A stretch of 64,000 nucleotides of DNA from a bacterium. GTDB taxonomy: Bacteria > Electryoneota > RPQS01. The notes under the pieces were generated by a model. It ran no database searches and was not told the DNA's origin. It saw only the letters and a list, made by a program, of their open reading frames with translations. How positions within the stretch are numbered: the first letter of the stretch is position 1; each line of letters begins with the position of its first letter. Positions 27,775 through 37,082 of the stretch are shown here, one piece after another. The stretch is taken from positions 1 through 64,000 of the forward strand of contig JADKHW010000002.1 in NCBI GenBank assembly GCA_016721565.1, written 5' to 3'. The translations under genes and the position numbers were made by a program.

Positions 27775-29052
27775 TTAGAGATGCACCAATAGCTTCGCGA
27801 GATCGTTGGCAAAGTAGATAATCAGGAGCGATAAGCCAATGGATAAGATGACGGGCCACGTGCAGTGGCGGAGAATGCGCGCCGAGCTTGTTTCACCTAC
27901 GACGGGACCAGCGAGCAAGACAGCCAAGCGAGTGGGTGGCATGAAATCGCCGACGGATGCGAGCATTGAGAGCGCCGCAGCAACAAGGATATTATTGCGA
28001 TCAAGCAGAGATAGTAGAATCGGCACGCCGAGCACGACACTTGCACCATAAGCCGATACGCCTCCGAAAAGTGGCACTAAGACGGCCATGCCAAGATAGA
28101 GTTGCCAATCTGGTAGCGAAAGCAGATTGATGACGATCCATCCGCGTGCGCCTGAGAGCGTAAGTACTTCAATGAATGCGCCGATACCCGCAAGCAAGGC
28201 AAGAATTGACAAAGATTGTGCGATGGACCACTCGGCGGCGTCTTTGACCTTGACTTTATCTCCTGTAAATAACCCGATGGCGGCACAAAGTATGAAGATC
28301 AATGGAATGCCAAGATAAGGTACCACGCCAGGAACAAATTTCTCGCCGAGTAATAATGTTGTCAAAACAATGATCGGAAGAAACAGCTTGAAGCCGTGTT
28401 TGTCATAGCGCGACTCAGGCAAGACGTTGATAGCGTTTCGCGCATCGAAGTTCTTGAAATAGCGGCCTGCAAGTAGAAACGCCGAGATGATTGCCAGAGG
28501 AAAGGTCATCGCCAAGAGCGGCAAATCAAAACCGATGTATGGCATATCCACACCTGCACCGATCAACATCGCACAGATGTTGATAGGAGGAGCAACCATG
28601 CCGAAGAATGCGCCCGTCGCGATGAATGCACCGGCAACAGCAGGCGGTGCTCCTGCGGCAAGCAGAAGCGGTGCAACCATTGCACCTGTTGTCAATACAC
28701 ATGGGGCAGTAAGACCAGTGAACATTCCGGGAAACATCACAAACAGCATCAACAAGGAGACGAGCAGGAATGGTCTATTGGCAAATGTACGCACGGCCCA
28801 AACGTTTAGCGTACTTAGCGCGCCAGAGCGCTGAAAGACTGCCATGAAAAAGAGCGAGGTGACCACGATCAACATCGGATCGAGGTATAGCATTGTGCCT
28901 TCGACAATGTACTGCAAGCCAAGTCCATTACCGGACGCTAAACTACCTGTAAGCGTCGAGAGAATCAGAGAAACGCCGGTGGGAATGCGCAGGAGAAAAA
29001 TTCCTCCGCATAAAACCGCAATCATCAGAAACAGCGAAACACCTTCGCTCAC
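27775..29052 (-). CDS. TRAP-type large permease (DctM-like), stand-alone
   Basis: 425-residue inner-membrane transporter with about 12 hydrophobic segments, of the DctM/ion-transporter superfamily. Family features are IPTGVSLILSTLTGS near the N-terminus, TGAFFGMVAPPINICAMLIG (the GxxxPP signature) at about 150-175, and SVGDFMPPTRLAV in the C-terminal repeat. The GTG start overlaps the stop of the pgsW-like gene (GTGA). Neither a DctP substrate-binding protein nor a DctQ subunit is nearby; the 48-residue membrane protein and the exported Rossmann-like protein could take those places. By context it probably moves an acidic amino acid or peptide such as glutamate or gamma-glutamyl oligomers. Confidence 0.82.
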   Translation of the reverse strand: MSEGVSLFLMIAVLCGGIFLLRIPTGVSLILSTLTGSLASGNGLGLQYIVEGTMLYLDPMLIVVTSLFFMAVFQRSGALSTLNVWAVRTFANRPFLLVSLLMLFVMFPGMFTGLTAPCVLTTGAMVAPLLLAAGAPPAVAGAFIATGAFFGMVAPPINICAMLIGAGVDMPYIGFDLPLLAMTFPLAIISAFLLAGRYFKNFDARNAINVLPESRYDKHGFKLFLPIIVLTTLLLGEKFVPGVVPYLGIPLIFILCAAIGLFTGDKVKVKDAAEWSIAQSLSILALLAGIGAFIEVLTLSGARGWIVINLLSLPDWQLYLGMAVLVPLFGGVSAYGASVVLGVPILLSLLDRNNILVAAALSMLASVGDFMPPTRLAVLLAGPVVGETSSARILRHCTWPVILSIGLSLLIIYFANDLAKLLVHL

Positions 29053-30026
29053 GGAGTCTCCACAAAATACACAGGCGACGTGCCCAATCGAGGCAGTGGC
29101 GTGGGATCGATCGGAATTCCCGCTTGGGTCGCGAGTTCTTCGACATGCAAGAGATTCAAGACGGGAACTCCGCTGTGCAGGAAATCGAAAACCATGCCGC
29201 CGGAAGTCGTCGAAACGTTGCGCTCCCATTCAACGCTTTCAGGTCGAATAAAACCGCCGGGCAGTTCGCGACCTTCGGGTCCTGTGCCGAGCATCAGGTG
29301 ATTGCCGCCGACGTTGATTAACAACGAATAGCTCTTCGGTTCGCCAAACAACTCTGACCGTTCTTCGTATTGCGCTCGTTTGTTGCCAGATTCAAGCAAC
29401 GGATAGTCAAGCCGTGCGCATTTTCTGCGCAGCGCTTCTATGGTTTCGGGCGCGAGACCGCCGCCGATGTCACCGGTGCCGCCGAGTGTGACGAGATCGC
29501 TACGACTGGCTAAAATTTCTTCTCGAACAAGTATGTCTTCTATATCAATCCATGTCAGCTCAAGTTGATTCGCGCCATAGCTTGACGCACCGAGGCTTGC
29601 GACACGGAAACAGGGTATTTCTAATTGCTCAAGCGCGCAGATCAACGCGAGATTCAGTCCCGGGAATGAACCCGTCATCGTCACTAAGATAGAATCGTCT
29701 TTGTTTAGATTTTGCTCCGTCAACAGACGAACGAGATAGGCAGCAAAATCGGGATTGGTGGCCGTGCGCTTGGCCGTAACGTAGCCTGTCGTGGTCGTGA
29801 GCGGAGTGTATTCTTCTCCAATGAAGCCCGTGCGATTGATGTCGTCGTCAACATTCACCAAACCGAGTCGCACTTTTGCCAGATAGATTTCACGCTCGGC
29901 GCGCTGCATTTTTTGGGCTGCGGCAAGCATCAGATCATAGCTCTTGTGCTGTTTCGTAGCATGAGCAAGTGATCCGTATGCAAACGCGGTGATGAAGAGC
30001 AGAAATACGACGCGGCGCAGTGACAT
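29049..30026 (-). CDS. poly-gamma-glutamate system protein (PgsW-like)
   Basis: 325 residues, N-terminal signal or anchor MSLRRVVFLLFITAFAYGSLAHA. The body matches my memory of the 'poly-gamma-glutamate system protein' family (TIGR04332-like): AQKMQRAEREIYLAKVRLG, GFIGEEYTPLTTTTGYVTAKRT, NPDFAAYLVRLL, VTMTGSFPGLNLALICALE, SLGASSYGANQLELTWIDIE, VTLGGTGDIGGGL. The biochemical role is not known. It follows ggt by 7 bp and overlaps the permease. No capB or capC synthase genes are in the window, so here the system looks degradative or recycling and not biosynthetic. Confidence 0.8.
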   Translation of the reverse strand: MSLRRVVFLLFITAFAYGSLAHATKQHKSYDLMLAAAQKMQRAEREIYLAKVRLGLVNVDDDINRTGFIGEEYTPLTTTTGYVTAKRTATNPDFAAYLVRLLTEQNLNKDDSILVTMTGSFPGLNLALICALEQLEIPCFRVASLGASSYGANQLELTWIDIEDILVREEILASRSDLVTLGGTGDIGGGLAPETIEALRRKCARLDYPLLESGNKRAQYEERSELFGEPKSYSLLINVGGNHLMLGTGPEGRELPGGFIRPESVEWERNVSTTSGGMVFDFLHSGVPVLNLLHVEELATQAGIPIDPTPLPRLGTSPVYFVETP

Positions 30027-30033
30027 GAAACTC

Positions 30034-31785
30034 TTAATAGCCGTTTGCGGCTCCGTCACGACGTGGGTCTGAGCTTCCAATCATGTGTGGACCGGAATCA
30101 GGAAAGTGAATTGCTTGCACGCCGCCAAAGTAGTTGCTGATCGGCTCCATCGGATATGGCTTCCACCCTTTTGCGGCGAGCGCGTCGAGCGTCTGTTGCG
30201 GCAAGCGAGTTTCGTAAACGAGATTTGTTCCTGCCGGGAAGAAGCGCGGTAAATCGAGTGCTTCGTTGAGCGGCACGCCAAACTCTAACACAGCGAGAAT
30301 GACTTCTACCATTGCTGCGGGGATGCGCGGACCGCCCGGTGTGCCGATGACTAAGACAGGTTCGCCGTTTTTCAATATGATTGTGGGAGCCATGCTTGAC
30401 GAAGGGCGGCGATTCGGCGCAATCGGATTCGAGCTGGTCGTGTCGCTGTTGAAATCTGCAAGGTGATTGTTCAACAGCAAACCGAGTTCGGGAACCATGA
30501 CACCGGATCCGAAGAAGTAATTCAGTGATTGCGTAATCGAAACTAAGTTGCCGTCTTTGTCTGCAACGACTAAGTGAGTCGTGTTGCCAGGGCCAAAGGC
30601 GCGGATGGAATCGAGCGGTGCAAGCTTTTGCGGCACCGTATCGTTTGGCAGTGAGTCGCGAATTTGGGTAAGATAGGTGGGTGACAACATGGTGTCAACC
30701 GGAATGCGCGCGAAATCAGGATCACCAATCCAAGCGGATCCATCGGTGCGTGCTTTGCGAATCGCAGTAGAGACTGTATGAATGTACTCGGGCGACAAGA
30801 GTCCCATACTCTTGATATCATAGGCTTCGAGAAGCTTCAGCGTTTCAAGCATCACCAATCCGCCACCGGCAGGTGGTGAAGTTGTGATGATATCGTAGTC
30901 GCGATACTTCACACGCAACGGCTTGCGTTCGACGGGTTGATAGGCATTCAGGTCAGACTCGGTGACTTGTCCGCCGTGCGAACGGATTGCAGCTACGACT
31001 TCTGTTGAATACGGAGGAAAGTAAAAATTCTCCAAGCGGGTCTTGGAGAGGAAGCTCAAGAGCTTTCCCAAGCGCGGCTGTGTGATGCGAAATCCTGCGA
31101 TTGGCGGAAGACTGTCTTCCAAAAAGATTGAGGCCTGCAGAGTGTCCTTTTGCAAGTCTTCGACGTGCTCGAAGATAATTGCTGCCTGTTTTTCAGAGAT
31201 CACGTAGCCCGTATCGGCAACGGCGACTGCATCGGCGAAGAGATCGGGCAAAGTGCGTGTGCCGAAGCGGCGGTGGAGTTGTTGCCACCCAGCGGCGGCA
31301 CCGGGGACCAGAATCGCCGTGCCGCCCATGCGCTGTACGAGCTTGAGTGTATCTTCAGGCTGAAAATAGATTGTGCGATCCATGCGCTTAGGCGCGCGCT
31401 CGCGGTAGTCGAGCATATAGACTGAATCAGCGGACTTGTCATAGTAAAGAGCGAAACCGCCACCACCCAAACCGCTTGCGTGGGGTTCGACCACGTTGAG
31501 CATTGCCAGCGATGCGAGCGCGGCGTCCATCGCATTGCCGCCCGAGGCCAGAACTTTTCTTCCGGCAGCCGCGGCCAGCGGATGTGCACACACGACCATG
31601 CCGCTGTCAAACGAGGTAGCTGTCGCATGCACGAAGTTTGTGTCAACCGGGGCTGGTGCGGCAGGTGCTTCAACGGTTGGAGGAGTCGTAGAGGCGCAGC
31701 CAAACAAGATAGCCGCGACTAGTCCGAGGATGGCAACGTTGCGGGCACGCCCGAGGTATGGGGCAACAATACTTAGGTTCTTCAT
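30034..31785 (-). CDS. ggt: gamma-glutamyltranspeptidase, lipoprotein form
   Basis: 583-residue proenzyme of the Ntn-hydrolase type that transfers or hydrolyses gamma-glutamyl groups of glutathione, gamma-glutamyl peptides or poly-gamma-glutamate. The N-terminus has a lipobox ending at Cys30 (LVAAILFGC), so it is membrane-anchored. Signatures are GGNAMDAALASLAMLNVVEPHASGLGGGGF, DYRERAP (gamma-glutamyl-binding Arg), the autocleavage threonine in GNTTHLVVAD (near residue 402), and the small-subunit PNRRPSSSMAPT and GTPGGPRIP. It is the first gene of a seven-gene operon. Confidence 0.95.
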   Translation of the reverse strand: MKNLSIVAPYLGRARNVAILGLVAAILFGCASTTPPTVEAPAAPAPVDTNFVHATATSFDSGMVVCAHPLAAAAGRKVLASGGNAMDAALASLAMLNVVEPHASGLGGGGFALYYDKSADSVYMLDYRERAPKRMDRTIYFQPEDTLKLVQRMGGTAILVPGAAAGWQQLHRRFGTRTLPDLFADAVAVADTGYVISEKQAAIIFEHVEDLQKDTLQASIFLEDSLPPIAGFRITQPRLGKLLSFLSKTRLENFYFPPYSTEVVAAIRSHGGQVTESDLNAYQPVERKPLRVKYRDYDIITTSPPAGGGLVMLETLKLLEAYDIKSMGLLSPEYIHTVSTAIRKARTDGSAWIGDPDFARIPVDTMLSPTYLTQIRDSLPNDTVPQKLAPLDSIRAFGPGNTTHLVVADKDGNLVSITQSLNYFFGSGVMVPELGLLLNNHLADFNSDTTSSNPIAPNRRPSSSMAPTIILKNGEPVLVIGTPGGPRIPAAMVEVILAVLEFGVPLNEALDLPRFFPAGTNLVYETRLPQQTLDALAAKGWKPYPMEPISNYFGGVQAIHFPDSGPHMIGSSDPRRDGAANGY

Positions 31786-31892
31786 AGACCTTAAATTAAC
31801 AAAAATCAGAATCTAAAATCAAGAAAAAGGGAGATGATTCTTGTTGTGTGACCAAGAATCCGAGGCTTTTCGTTGCGGTTAAGCGGATAAAA

Positions 31893-31920
31893 AACAGGCG
31901 ACCTGTTGAGGTCGCCTGTT
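31893..31920 (-). terminator. terminator of nrdJ
   Basis: AACAGGCGACC-TGTTGA-GGTCGCCTGTT stem, followed on the minus strand by TTTATCC, 60 bp after the nrdJ stop and 110 bp before ggt. Confidence 0.85.
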
Positions 31921-31981
31921 GAACTATTCTCTGATTCCAAAGGGAAGCACTTTATTTCTTCCTGAAATCCTGTAACCAGTC

Positions 31982-34900
31982 TTAGCTACATCCACTGGTG
32001 CCGCCACAGTTCGTACATTTCAGGCAGGTGCCGTTTCTGACCATGTTGAAGCTCCCGCATTCAGAGCAGGCGTCGCCTTCGTAACCTTGCCGGCGCGCGA
32101 GTTCAATCAACTGCAACTTGCTGTTGCCGTTTACGTGTCCGTTCGTTGAGGTTGCTTCGGCGTAGGCGGCTTGGGGTGCGTGAGTTTGCGTGTGAGCTTC
32201 TGCAGTTGCCACAGCAGAAGGAGATGCGTACGACGGGGACGTATGGGTGGTGTCTTCTTCACGGTCGGCCTTCTCCTCAATGGTATCATGAGCGATCGGA
32301 ACGACTGCGGCTTCGCCCTCGAGGCGTTTGCCGCCATTAATGGCATCACTGCGGGACGTTTCAGTATGGGCATCGACGACGTGCGCGAGATCGTGACGAT
32401 CCAGATAGGATATCGCAAGTTCGCGGAAAACGTAGTCAATGACCGAAGTTGCGTATTTGATGTGATCGTTGCCGCCGACGGGGCCGTTGGGATCAAAGTG
32501 CGTGAACACGAACGCGTCCACGTACTCATCAAGCGGCACACCGTGCTGGAGACCGAGGCTAACGGCGATGGCGAAACAATTCATCAAGCTGCGGAAGGAC
32601 GCGCCTTCCTTGTGCATGTCGAGGAAGATCTCGCCGAGCGATCCGTCTTCATAGTCGCCGGTGCGTAAGTAGATCTTGTGACCGCCGATGCGAGCCTTTT
32701 GCGTATATCCGCGACGGCGATCTGGCAATCTGCGGCGGCGAGTTTCGTAGATGATCTTTTCGACCGCTTGTGCAACTTGACCGTTCTCAAGCGTGGCGTC
32801 TTCCTCCAAACCGAGTGAAGCAATCCCGAAGTCATCGGCAGTTGAGTTGAGCGGCTGCGAGAGCTTAGAGCCATCGCGATAGAGCGCAACGGCCTTCAGC
32901 ATCATGCGCCAGCTCTGGTAGTAGGCATCCTTGATGTTCTCGACTGATGCGTGACGCGGGAGGTTGATGGTCTTAGAAATTGCGCCACTGATAAATGGTT
33001 GAGCTGCAGCCATCATCTTTAAGTGAGCGAGTGGCTGAATATAGCGCTGGCCATAGGCTCCACACTTGTTCGCGCAATCAAAGACCGGCAAGTGTTCGGA
33101 CTTCAGATGCGGTGCGCCTTCAATAGTCATGCGGCCACAAATGTGATCGTTGGCTTGACGAATCTGTTCCTTGCTGAAACCTAAAGCAATCAAAAGATCG
33201 TGACCGGATTCGCGCAAATCGCCATCTGTAATTTTCAGGCGATCGCGCACGACATCGGCACCAACCACCCATGTGGTGATCGCAAAGTTGAGACTAAACG
33301 CGCCCTTGAGTTGCACTTCGATTTTGTCGAGCGCTTCTTCGGGCAATCCTTTGGCACGCAACGTGTCGCGATTAATGTGCGGTGCGCCGTCAAGCGTGCT
33401 CGTACCTGAAACGTACTGTGTAATCTGGCGAATCTGACCTTCGGCATAGCCGAGGTTTTCGAGCGCAATAGGCACACTGCTGTTGATGATGCGGAAGTAG
33501 CCTCCGCCCGCGAGCTTTTTGTATTTCACTAATGCGAAGTCAGGCTCGATACCGGTGGTATCGCAATCCATCACCAAACCAATAGTTCCAGTTGGGGCAA
33601 TAACGGTCGCTTGCGCATTGCGATAGCCGTTCTGTACGCCGAGGGCAAGAGCTTCATCCCACACGTCGCGGGCGGAATCCGCAAGGTATTCGGGAGAATG
33701 AGCTACATCAAGCGCAACCGGCATTACGGTCAGCCCTTCGTAACCATCAAGTGTGCCCCCGTAGGCCGCACGGCGATGGTTGCGAATGACACGCAACATC
33801 GGCTCGTGATTGCGTTGGTAAGCCGGAAACGCTCCGAGCTTACCAGCCATCTCGGCCGACGTGCGATAGGATTCGCCCGTCAGAATTGCAGTCAATGCTG
33901 CACACCATGCGCGTGCTTCTGGACTGTCATAAGCCAAGCCCATGACCATCGCAAGCGTGCCCATGTTAGCATAACCTAAACCGAGCGTGCGATACTCATA
34001 TGAGCGACGAGCAATGCTCTGCGAGGGAAATTGCGCCATCTCGACTGAAACATCGAGGACGACCGTCCACAAGCGAATCGCATGACGGTACGAATCAATA
34101 TCAAGGGTGTTCTTCGACGTATCGAGGAACTTCATCAGGTTCAAGCAGGCAAGATTGCAAGCCGTGTCATCTAAGAACATGTACTCTGAGCACGGATTGC
34201 TTGCTTCAATTCGACCGTCAATCGGGCAGGTGTTCCACTCATTGATCGTTGTGTCGTACTGGATACCCGGATCGGCGCTGGCCCACGCAGCCTCAGAAAT
34301 TTCGTTCCAGAGGTCGCGCGCACGCAGAGTCTTTAGGATTCGGCCATCGGTGCGGGCCTTAAGTTCCCACTTGTCGTCGCGCTCGACGGCCTTCATGAAC
34401 TTATTATTGAGACGAACCGAATTGTTAGAATTCTGACCGCTCACCGTTTGATAAGCAGCGTTGTTCCAATCGGTGTCGTAGGTATCAATGCGCATCTCGG
34501 TGTAACCCTGTGATGCGAATTGCAGCGTGCGATGAATGTACGGATCGGGAATAAAATCCTTGCGCGCACGCAGGATCGCCGTGCGCAAACGAGTGTTAAG
34601 TTTGGGATTCAGGCGCGAGTCGGTCGGAACGCTCAGGTCGTGTGACGCCTTCAGGATTTCGTTCAGACGCGCTTCGCAAACCTTGGAGCCTGCAACAAGA
34701 GCTGCGACTTTCTGCTCTTCCACAACTTTCCATTGTACGAACTCTTCGATGTCCGGGTGGTCGGCGTCCAAGCAGACCATCTTGGCCGCACGGCGAGTAG
34801 TGCCGCCGGACTTGATAGCTCCTGCTGCGCGATCGCCAATTCTCAAGAAGCTCATCAGGCCGCTCGAATGCCCGCCGCCTGAGAGACCTTCTTCTTCACC

Positions 34901-35617
34901 ACGAACTTTGGAGAAGTTTGTGCCAGTGCCAGAACCGTACTTGAAGAGACGGGCCTCGCGCACCCATAGATCCATGATGCCACCTTCATTGACGAGGTCG
35001 TCATCGACCGACTGGATGAAGCAGGCGTGCGGCTGGGGACGTTCGTAGGCGTTCTTAGAACGCTCGAGTTCGTTGGTCTTGGGATTTACAAAGTAATGTC
35101 CCTGCGCACGACCTTCAATAGAATACGCCCAATAGAGGCCCGTGTTAAACCATTGGGGACTATTGGGCGCACAGATTTGAGCGGCAAGCATATATTGTAG
35201 CTCGTCGAAATAGATGCGGGCATCGTGCTCGCCATCAAAATAACCGGCCTTCCAACCCCAGTAGGTCCAGCATCCGGCCAGTCGGCGAAATACCTGCCGC
35301 GAGTCCCGTTCACCGCCAAAGCGGGACGCCTCGGGCATTTTGTCAAGAATGGACCAGTCAGGCTCCTGTCGAAGCAACCATTCGGGTACGTCTTGCTCCC
35401 AGACTGGTCTGGAAGCCATTGGTACGCCCGCTTTACGCAAGTATTTCTGCGCGAGCACATCAACGGCTACCTGTGACCAGCTTTCAGGCGCATAGACGTC
35501 CTTAGCCTCGAACAGAGTCCTGCCCTCGGGTGACGTTAGCTTGGATGCCCACGCAGTAAAGCGCAGGTCCGCATAGACGTCTTGCCCTTCACGGGTAAAA
35601 TGGCGAGTAAACTTCAA
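31982..35617 (-). CDS. nrdJ: adenosylcobalamin-dependent (class II) ribonucleotide reductase
   Basis: 1211-residue enzyme that reduces ribonucleotides to deoxyribonucleotides with an AdoCbl radical. Segments include CAPNSPQWFNTGLYWAYSI, FKYGSGTGTNFSKVRG, SGGTTRRAAKMVCLDADHPD, the active-site NPCSEYMFLDDTACNLACLNL region near 480, and APTGTIGLVMDCDTTGIEPDF. The C-terminus has a long, Thr/Ala-rich linker and a Cys-rich tail (CSECGSFNMVRNGTCLKCTNC...CS) that shuttles reducing power. The start is TTG with a strong AGGAG seven bases before it. NrdR-like boxes cover its promoter. No class I or III reductase is in the window. Confidence 0.97.
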   Translation of the reverse strand: MKFTRHFTREGQDVYADLRFTAWASKLTSPEGRTLFEAKDVYAPESWSQVAVDVLAQKYLRKAGVPMASRPVWEQDVPEWLLRQEPDWSILDKMPEASRFGGERDSRQVFRRLAGCWTYWGWKAGYFDGEHDARIYFDELQYMLAAQICAPNSPQWFNTGLYWAYSIEGRAQGHYFVNPKTNELERSKNAYERPQPHACFIQSVDDDLVNEGGIMDLWVREARLFKYGSGTGTNFSKVRGEEEGLSGGGHSSGLMSFLRIGDRAAGAIKSGGTTRRAAKMVCLDADHPDIEEFVQWKVVEEQKVAALVAGSKVCEARLNEILKASHDLSVPTDSRLNPKLNTRLRTAILRARKDFIPDPYIHRTLQFASQGYTEMRIDTYDTDWNNAAYQTVSGQNSNNSVRLNNKFMKAVERDDKWELKARTDGRILKTLRARDLWNEISEAAWASADPGIQYDTTINEWNTCPIDGRIEASNPCSEYMFLDDTACNLACLNLMKFLDTSKNTLDIDSYRHAIRLWTVVLDVSVEMAQFPSQSIARRSYEYRTLGLGYANMGTLAMVMGLAYDSPEARAWCAALTAILTGESYRTSAEMAGKLGAFPAYQRNHEPMLRVIRNHRRAAYGGTLDGYEGLTVMPVALDVAHSPEYLADSARDVWDEALALGVQNGYRNAQATVIAPTGTIGLVMDCDTTGIEPDFALVKYKKLAGGGYFRIINSSVPIALENLGYAEGQIRQITQYVSGTSTLDGAPHINRDTLRAKGLPEEALDKIEVQLKGAFSLNFAITTWVVGADVVRDRLKITDGDLRESGHDLLIALGFSKEQIRQANDHICGRMTIEGAPHLKSEHLPVFDCANKCGAYGQRYIQPLAHLKMMAAAQPFISGAISKTINLPRHASVENIKDAYYQSWRMMLKAVALYRDGSKLSQPLNSTADDFGIASLGLEEDATLENGQVAQAVEKIIYETRRRRLPDRRRGYTQKARIGGHKIYLRTGDYEDGSLGEIFLDMHKEGASFRSLMNCFAIAVSLGLQHGVPLDEYVDAFVFTHFDPNGPVGGNDHIKYATSVIDYVFRELAISYLDRHDLAHVVDAHTETSRSDAINGGKRLEGEAAVVPIAHDTIEEKADREEDTTHTSPSYASPSAVATAEAHTQTHAPQAAYAEATSTNGHVNGNSKLQLIELARRQGYEGDACSECGSFNMVRNGTCLKCTNCGGTSGCS

Positions 35618-35748
35618 AACCTGCTCCTTGGTACTAATTGATCTTCCCTGTCAATCCTAACCTCCCGCATCCCACCCCGAAGTACCATACTCGCAAGCCT
35701 CTCCATCCTGAACCAAATACCGTATCTATACATTCGTCGAAAACGTGA

Positions 35749-35793
35749 CCACAACATCTGGTGGTTCGTTGTTGGGGCCGTAATATAGGGTGA
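35749..35793 (-). promoter_or_regulatory. pair of NrdR-like boxes
   Basis: Plus-strand CCACAACATCTGGTGG (35749-35764) and CCGTAATATAGGGTGA (35778-35793) each match the NrdR consensus acaCwAtATaTwGtGt in about 10-11 of 16 positions. They are spaced 29 bp start to start, near the usual three helical turns. The upstream box overlaps the -10 element of the nrdJ promoter, which suits repression. Confidence 0.5.
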
Positions 35794-35810
35794 GGGTGGC
35801 CCTCAGTCAA
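35782..35810 (-). promoter_or_regulatory. sigma70-type promoter of nrdJ
   Basis: Minus strand TTGACT (35805-35810), 17-bp spacer, TATATT (35782-35787). The predicted start is near 35775, giving a leader of about 158 nt. The leader has no B12-box, so it is not a cobalamin riboswitch. Confidence 0.7.
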
Positions 35811-36131
35811 GTGATTGAACAATCATTTCTGAAAATATATCCACATCGCAATTCACTGAAATCCAACGGTTTCACTCAGATTGTGAGCATAAACAATGAG
35901 ATAATGGTGAGGAGTTCGTAAACCGAGCCATTTCTGCCGTTTGCACATTCTGGTTTTGTAAGATTAAGCAGAATAAGAGCTTGTTGTCCAGATGAGCAAA
36001 CCTCTTTGGGACTGTTAGAAGAATTCTTGACCTCTCAAATATACAACTTTTTGTTCACCTGTTCAAGCTCTCAGAGCCAAATTTTAAAGCTGAGTGCGCC
36101 TCCGATTACTGAGATTTGGCACATTGGCACC
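35811..36131. other. intergenic region between nrdJ and rpsR promoters
   Basis: AT-rich spacer of about 320 bp between divergent promoters. It has no credible gene; TTGACC at about 36028 could be a -35 element of a further upstream rpsR promoter, but I see no good -10 partner. Confidence 0.4.
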
Positions 36132-36160
36132 TTGACATTGGGAAACTCATCTGTTATATT
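36132..36160 (+). promoter_or_regulatory. sigma70-type promoter of the rpsR-rpmB-rpmG operon
   Basis: TTGACA (36132-36137), exactly 17 bp, TATATT (36155-36160): near-consensus, as expected for ribosomal proteins. The leader is about 42 nt and has a small GCCG-aaaa-CGGC hairpin at about 36172-36183. Confidence 0.8.
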
Positions 36161-36208
36161 TTGAGGCTTACGCCGAAAACGGCTCAAAATCAAATTTTCG
36201 ACAGATTT

Positions 36209-36490
36209 ATGGCATTTCAGAAACCCCGTCAGCGCAGTAGCAGCAACAGCGCAACCCGTATCCGGACCGGCATGGCCCGCAAGCCCTCCTATTTGGAAGA
36301 GCATGGGATCAAGCACGTTGATTACAAAGATATCAAGTTGCTCCAACGCTTTATTGGCTCCAACGGCCGCATCCTGCCCCGCCGCCTGACCCGGCTTGAC
36401 CGCCAGCAACAGCGCGTGATGACGCTGGCTATAAAGCGCGCCCGTCATATCGCCTTGTTGCCGTTCGTGCAAGAAGCCGAAGTTTTTTAG
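36209..36490 (+). CDS. rpsR: 30S ribosomal protein S18
   Basis: 93-residue S18. The core reads HGIKHVDYKDIKLLQRFIGSNGRILPRRLTRLDRQQQRVMTLAIKRARHIALLPF, of which the GRILPRRLTR and KRARHIALLPF parts are the family signature. It binds S6 and 16S rRNA in the platform. The start at 36209 (MAFQKPRQRSS) gives the usual basic N-terminal arm; the frame is open upstream, but the predicted transcript starts at about 36167. It is followed by L28 and L33, a common ribosomal cluster. Confidence 0.96.
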   Translation: MAFQKPRQRSSSNSATRIRTGMARKPSYLEEHGIKHVDYKDIKLLQRFIGSNGRILPRRLTRLDRQQQRVMTLAIKRARHIALLPFVQEAEVF

Positions 36491-36532
36491 AAATCCGGGC
36501 CGTTGGCCTTCTTTTAACCGAGAAATCAAAAA

Positions 36533-36793
36533 ATGTCACGTGTTTGCCCGATTACAGGACGCGGTCGCCACAAGGCGAACAACGTCAGCCACGCGAACAA
36601 CAAGACGCGTAAATGGCAATATCCGAATCTGCGTACCAAGCGCTTCTTTGACGAGGCGACCGGCACATGGGTTCGCGTTCGCGTTTCCGCTCGTGGTCTC
36701 AAGACTTTGACCAAGAATGGTCTGCCCACCGAGTGGCGTAAGCAGATTGAACTGCATAACGCGCTACACGCCACCAGCCATACCCACGCTTAA
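36533..36793 (+). CDS. rpmB: 50S ribosomal protein L28
   Basis: 86-residue L28: MSRVCPITGRGRHKANNVSHANNKTRK at the N-terminus is the hallmark, followed by RTKRFFDEATGTWVRVRVSARGLKTL. It lies 42 bp after rpsR and 11 bp before rpmG. Confidence 0.97.
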   Translation: MSRVCPITGRGRHKANNVSHANNKTRKWQYPNLRTKRFFDEATGTWVRVRVSARGLKTLTKNGLPTEWRKQIELHNALHATSHTHA

Positions 36794-36804
36794 GGAGTTC
36801 TAAC

Positions 36805-36990
36805 ATGGCAAAGAAATCCAAAGAAGGACGTATCATCGTCACGCTGGAATGCACTGAGGCACGCGGCAAGGGTTTGACGCCGAGTCGCTACAGTACCATG
36901 AAGAACCGCAAGAATACGCCGGATCGCATGGAGCTTATGAAGTACAATCCGAATTTGCGTAAGATGACTTTGCACCGCGAGGTCCGCTGA
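36805..36990 (+). CDS. rpmG: 50S ribosomal protein L33, zinc-free type
   Basis: 61-residue L33: KEGRIIVTLECTEARGKG, then RYSTMKNRKNTPDRMELMKYNPNLRKMTLHRE. Only one cysteine is present, so it is the C-minus form that does not bind zinc. A good AAGGAG precedes the ATG. Confidence 0.96.
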   Translation: MAKKSKEGRIIVTLECTEARGKGLTPSRYSTMKNRKNTPDRMELMKYNPNLRKMTLHREVR

Positions 36991-37036
36991 CCTTTCACGC
37001 TGATAGTCCGTGCACGATGTGATTTGAGTTTATTGG

Positions 37037-37070
37037 ACGGGCCGACGTGTGTTGGCCCGTTTTCATTTTC
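37037..37070 (+). terminator. terminator after rpmG
   Basis: ACGGGCCGAC-GTGT-GTTGGCCCGT stem (one G-T pair) followed by TTTCATTTTC. It separates the ribosomal operon from the kinase gene. Confidence 0.8.
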
Positions 37071-37082
37071 GGGAGAGTGATT

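Noticed and set aside
31794..31822. ggt promoter TTGATT-17-TTAATT
   Set aside because: It would start transcription only about 3 nt before the ATG, leaving no room for the AAGG ribosome site seen there.
35618..35780. cobalamin riboswitch in the nrdJ leader
   Set aside because: The leader has no B12 box (GCCACTG) or matching helices, despite the B12-dependent enzyme.
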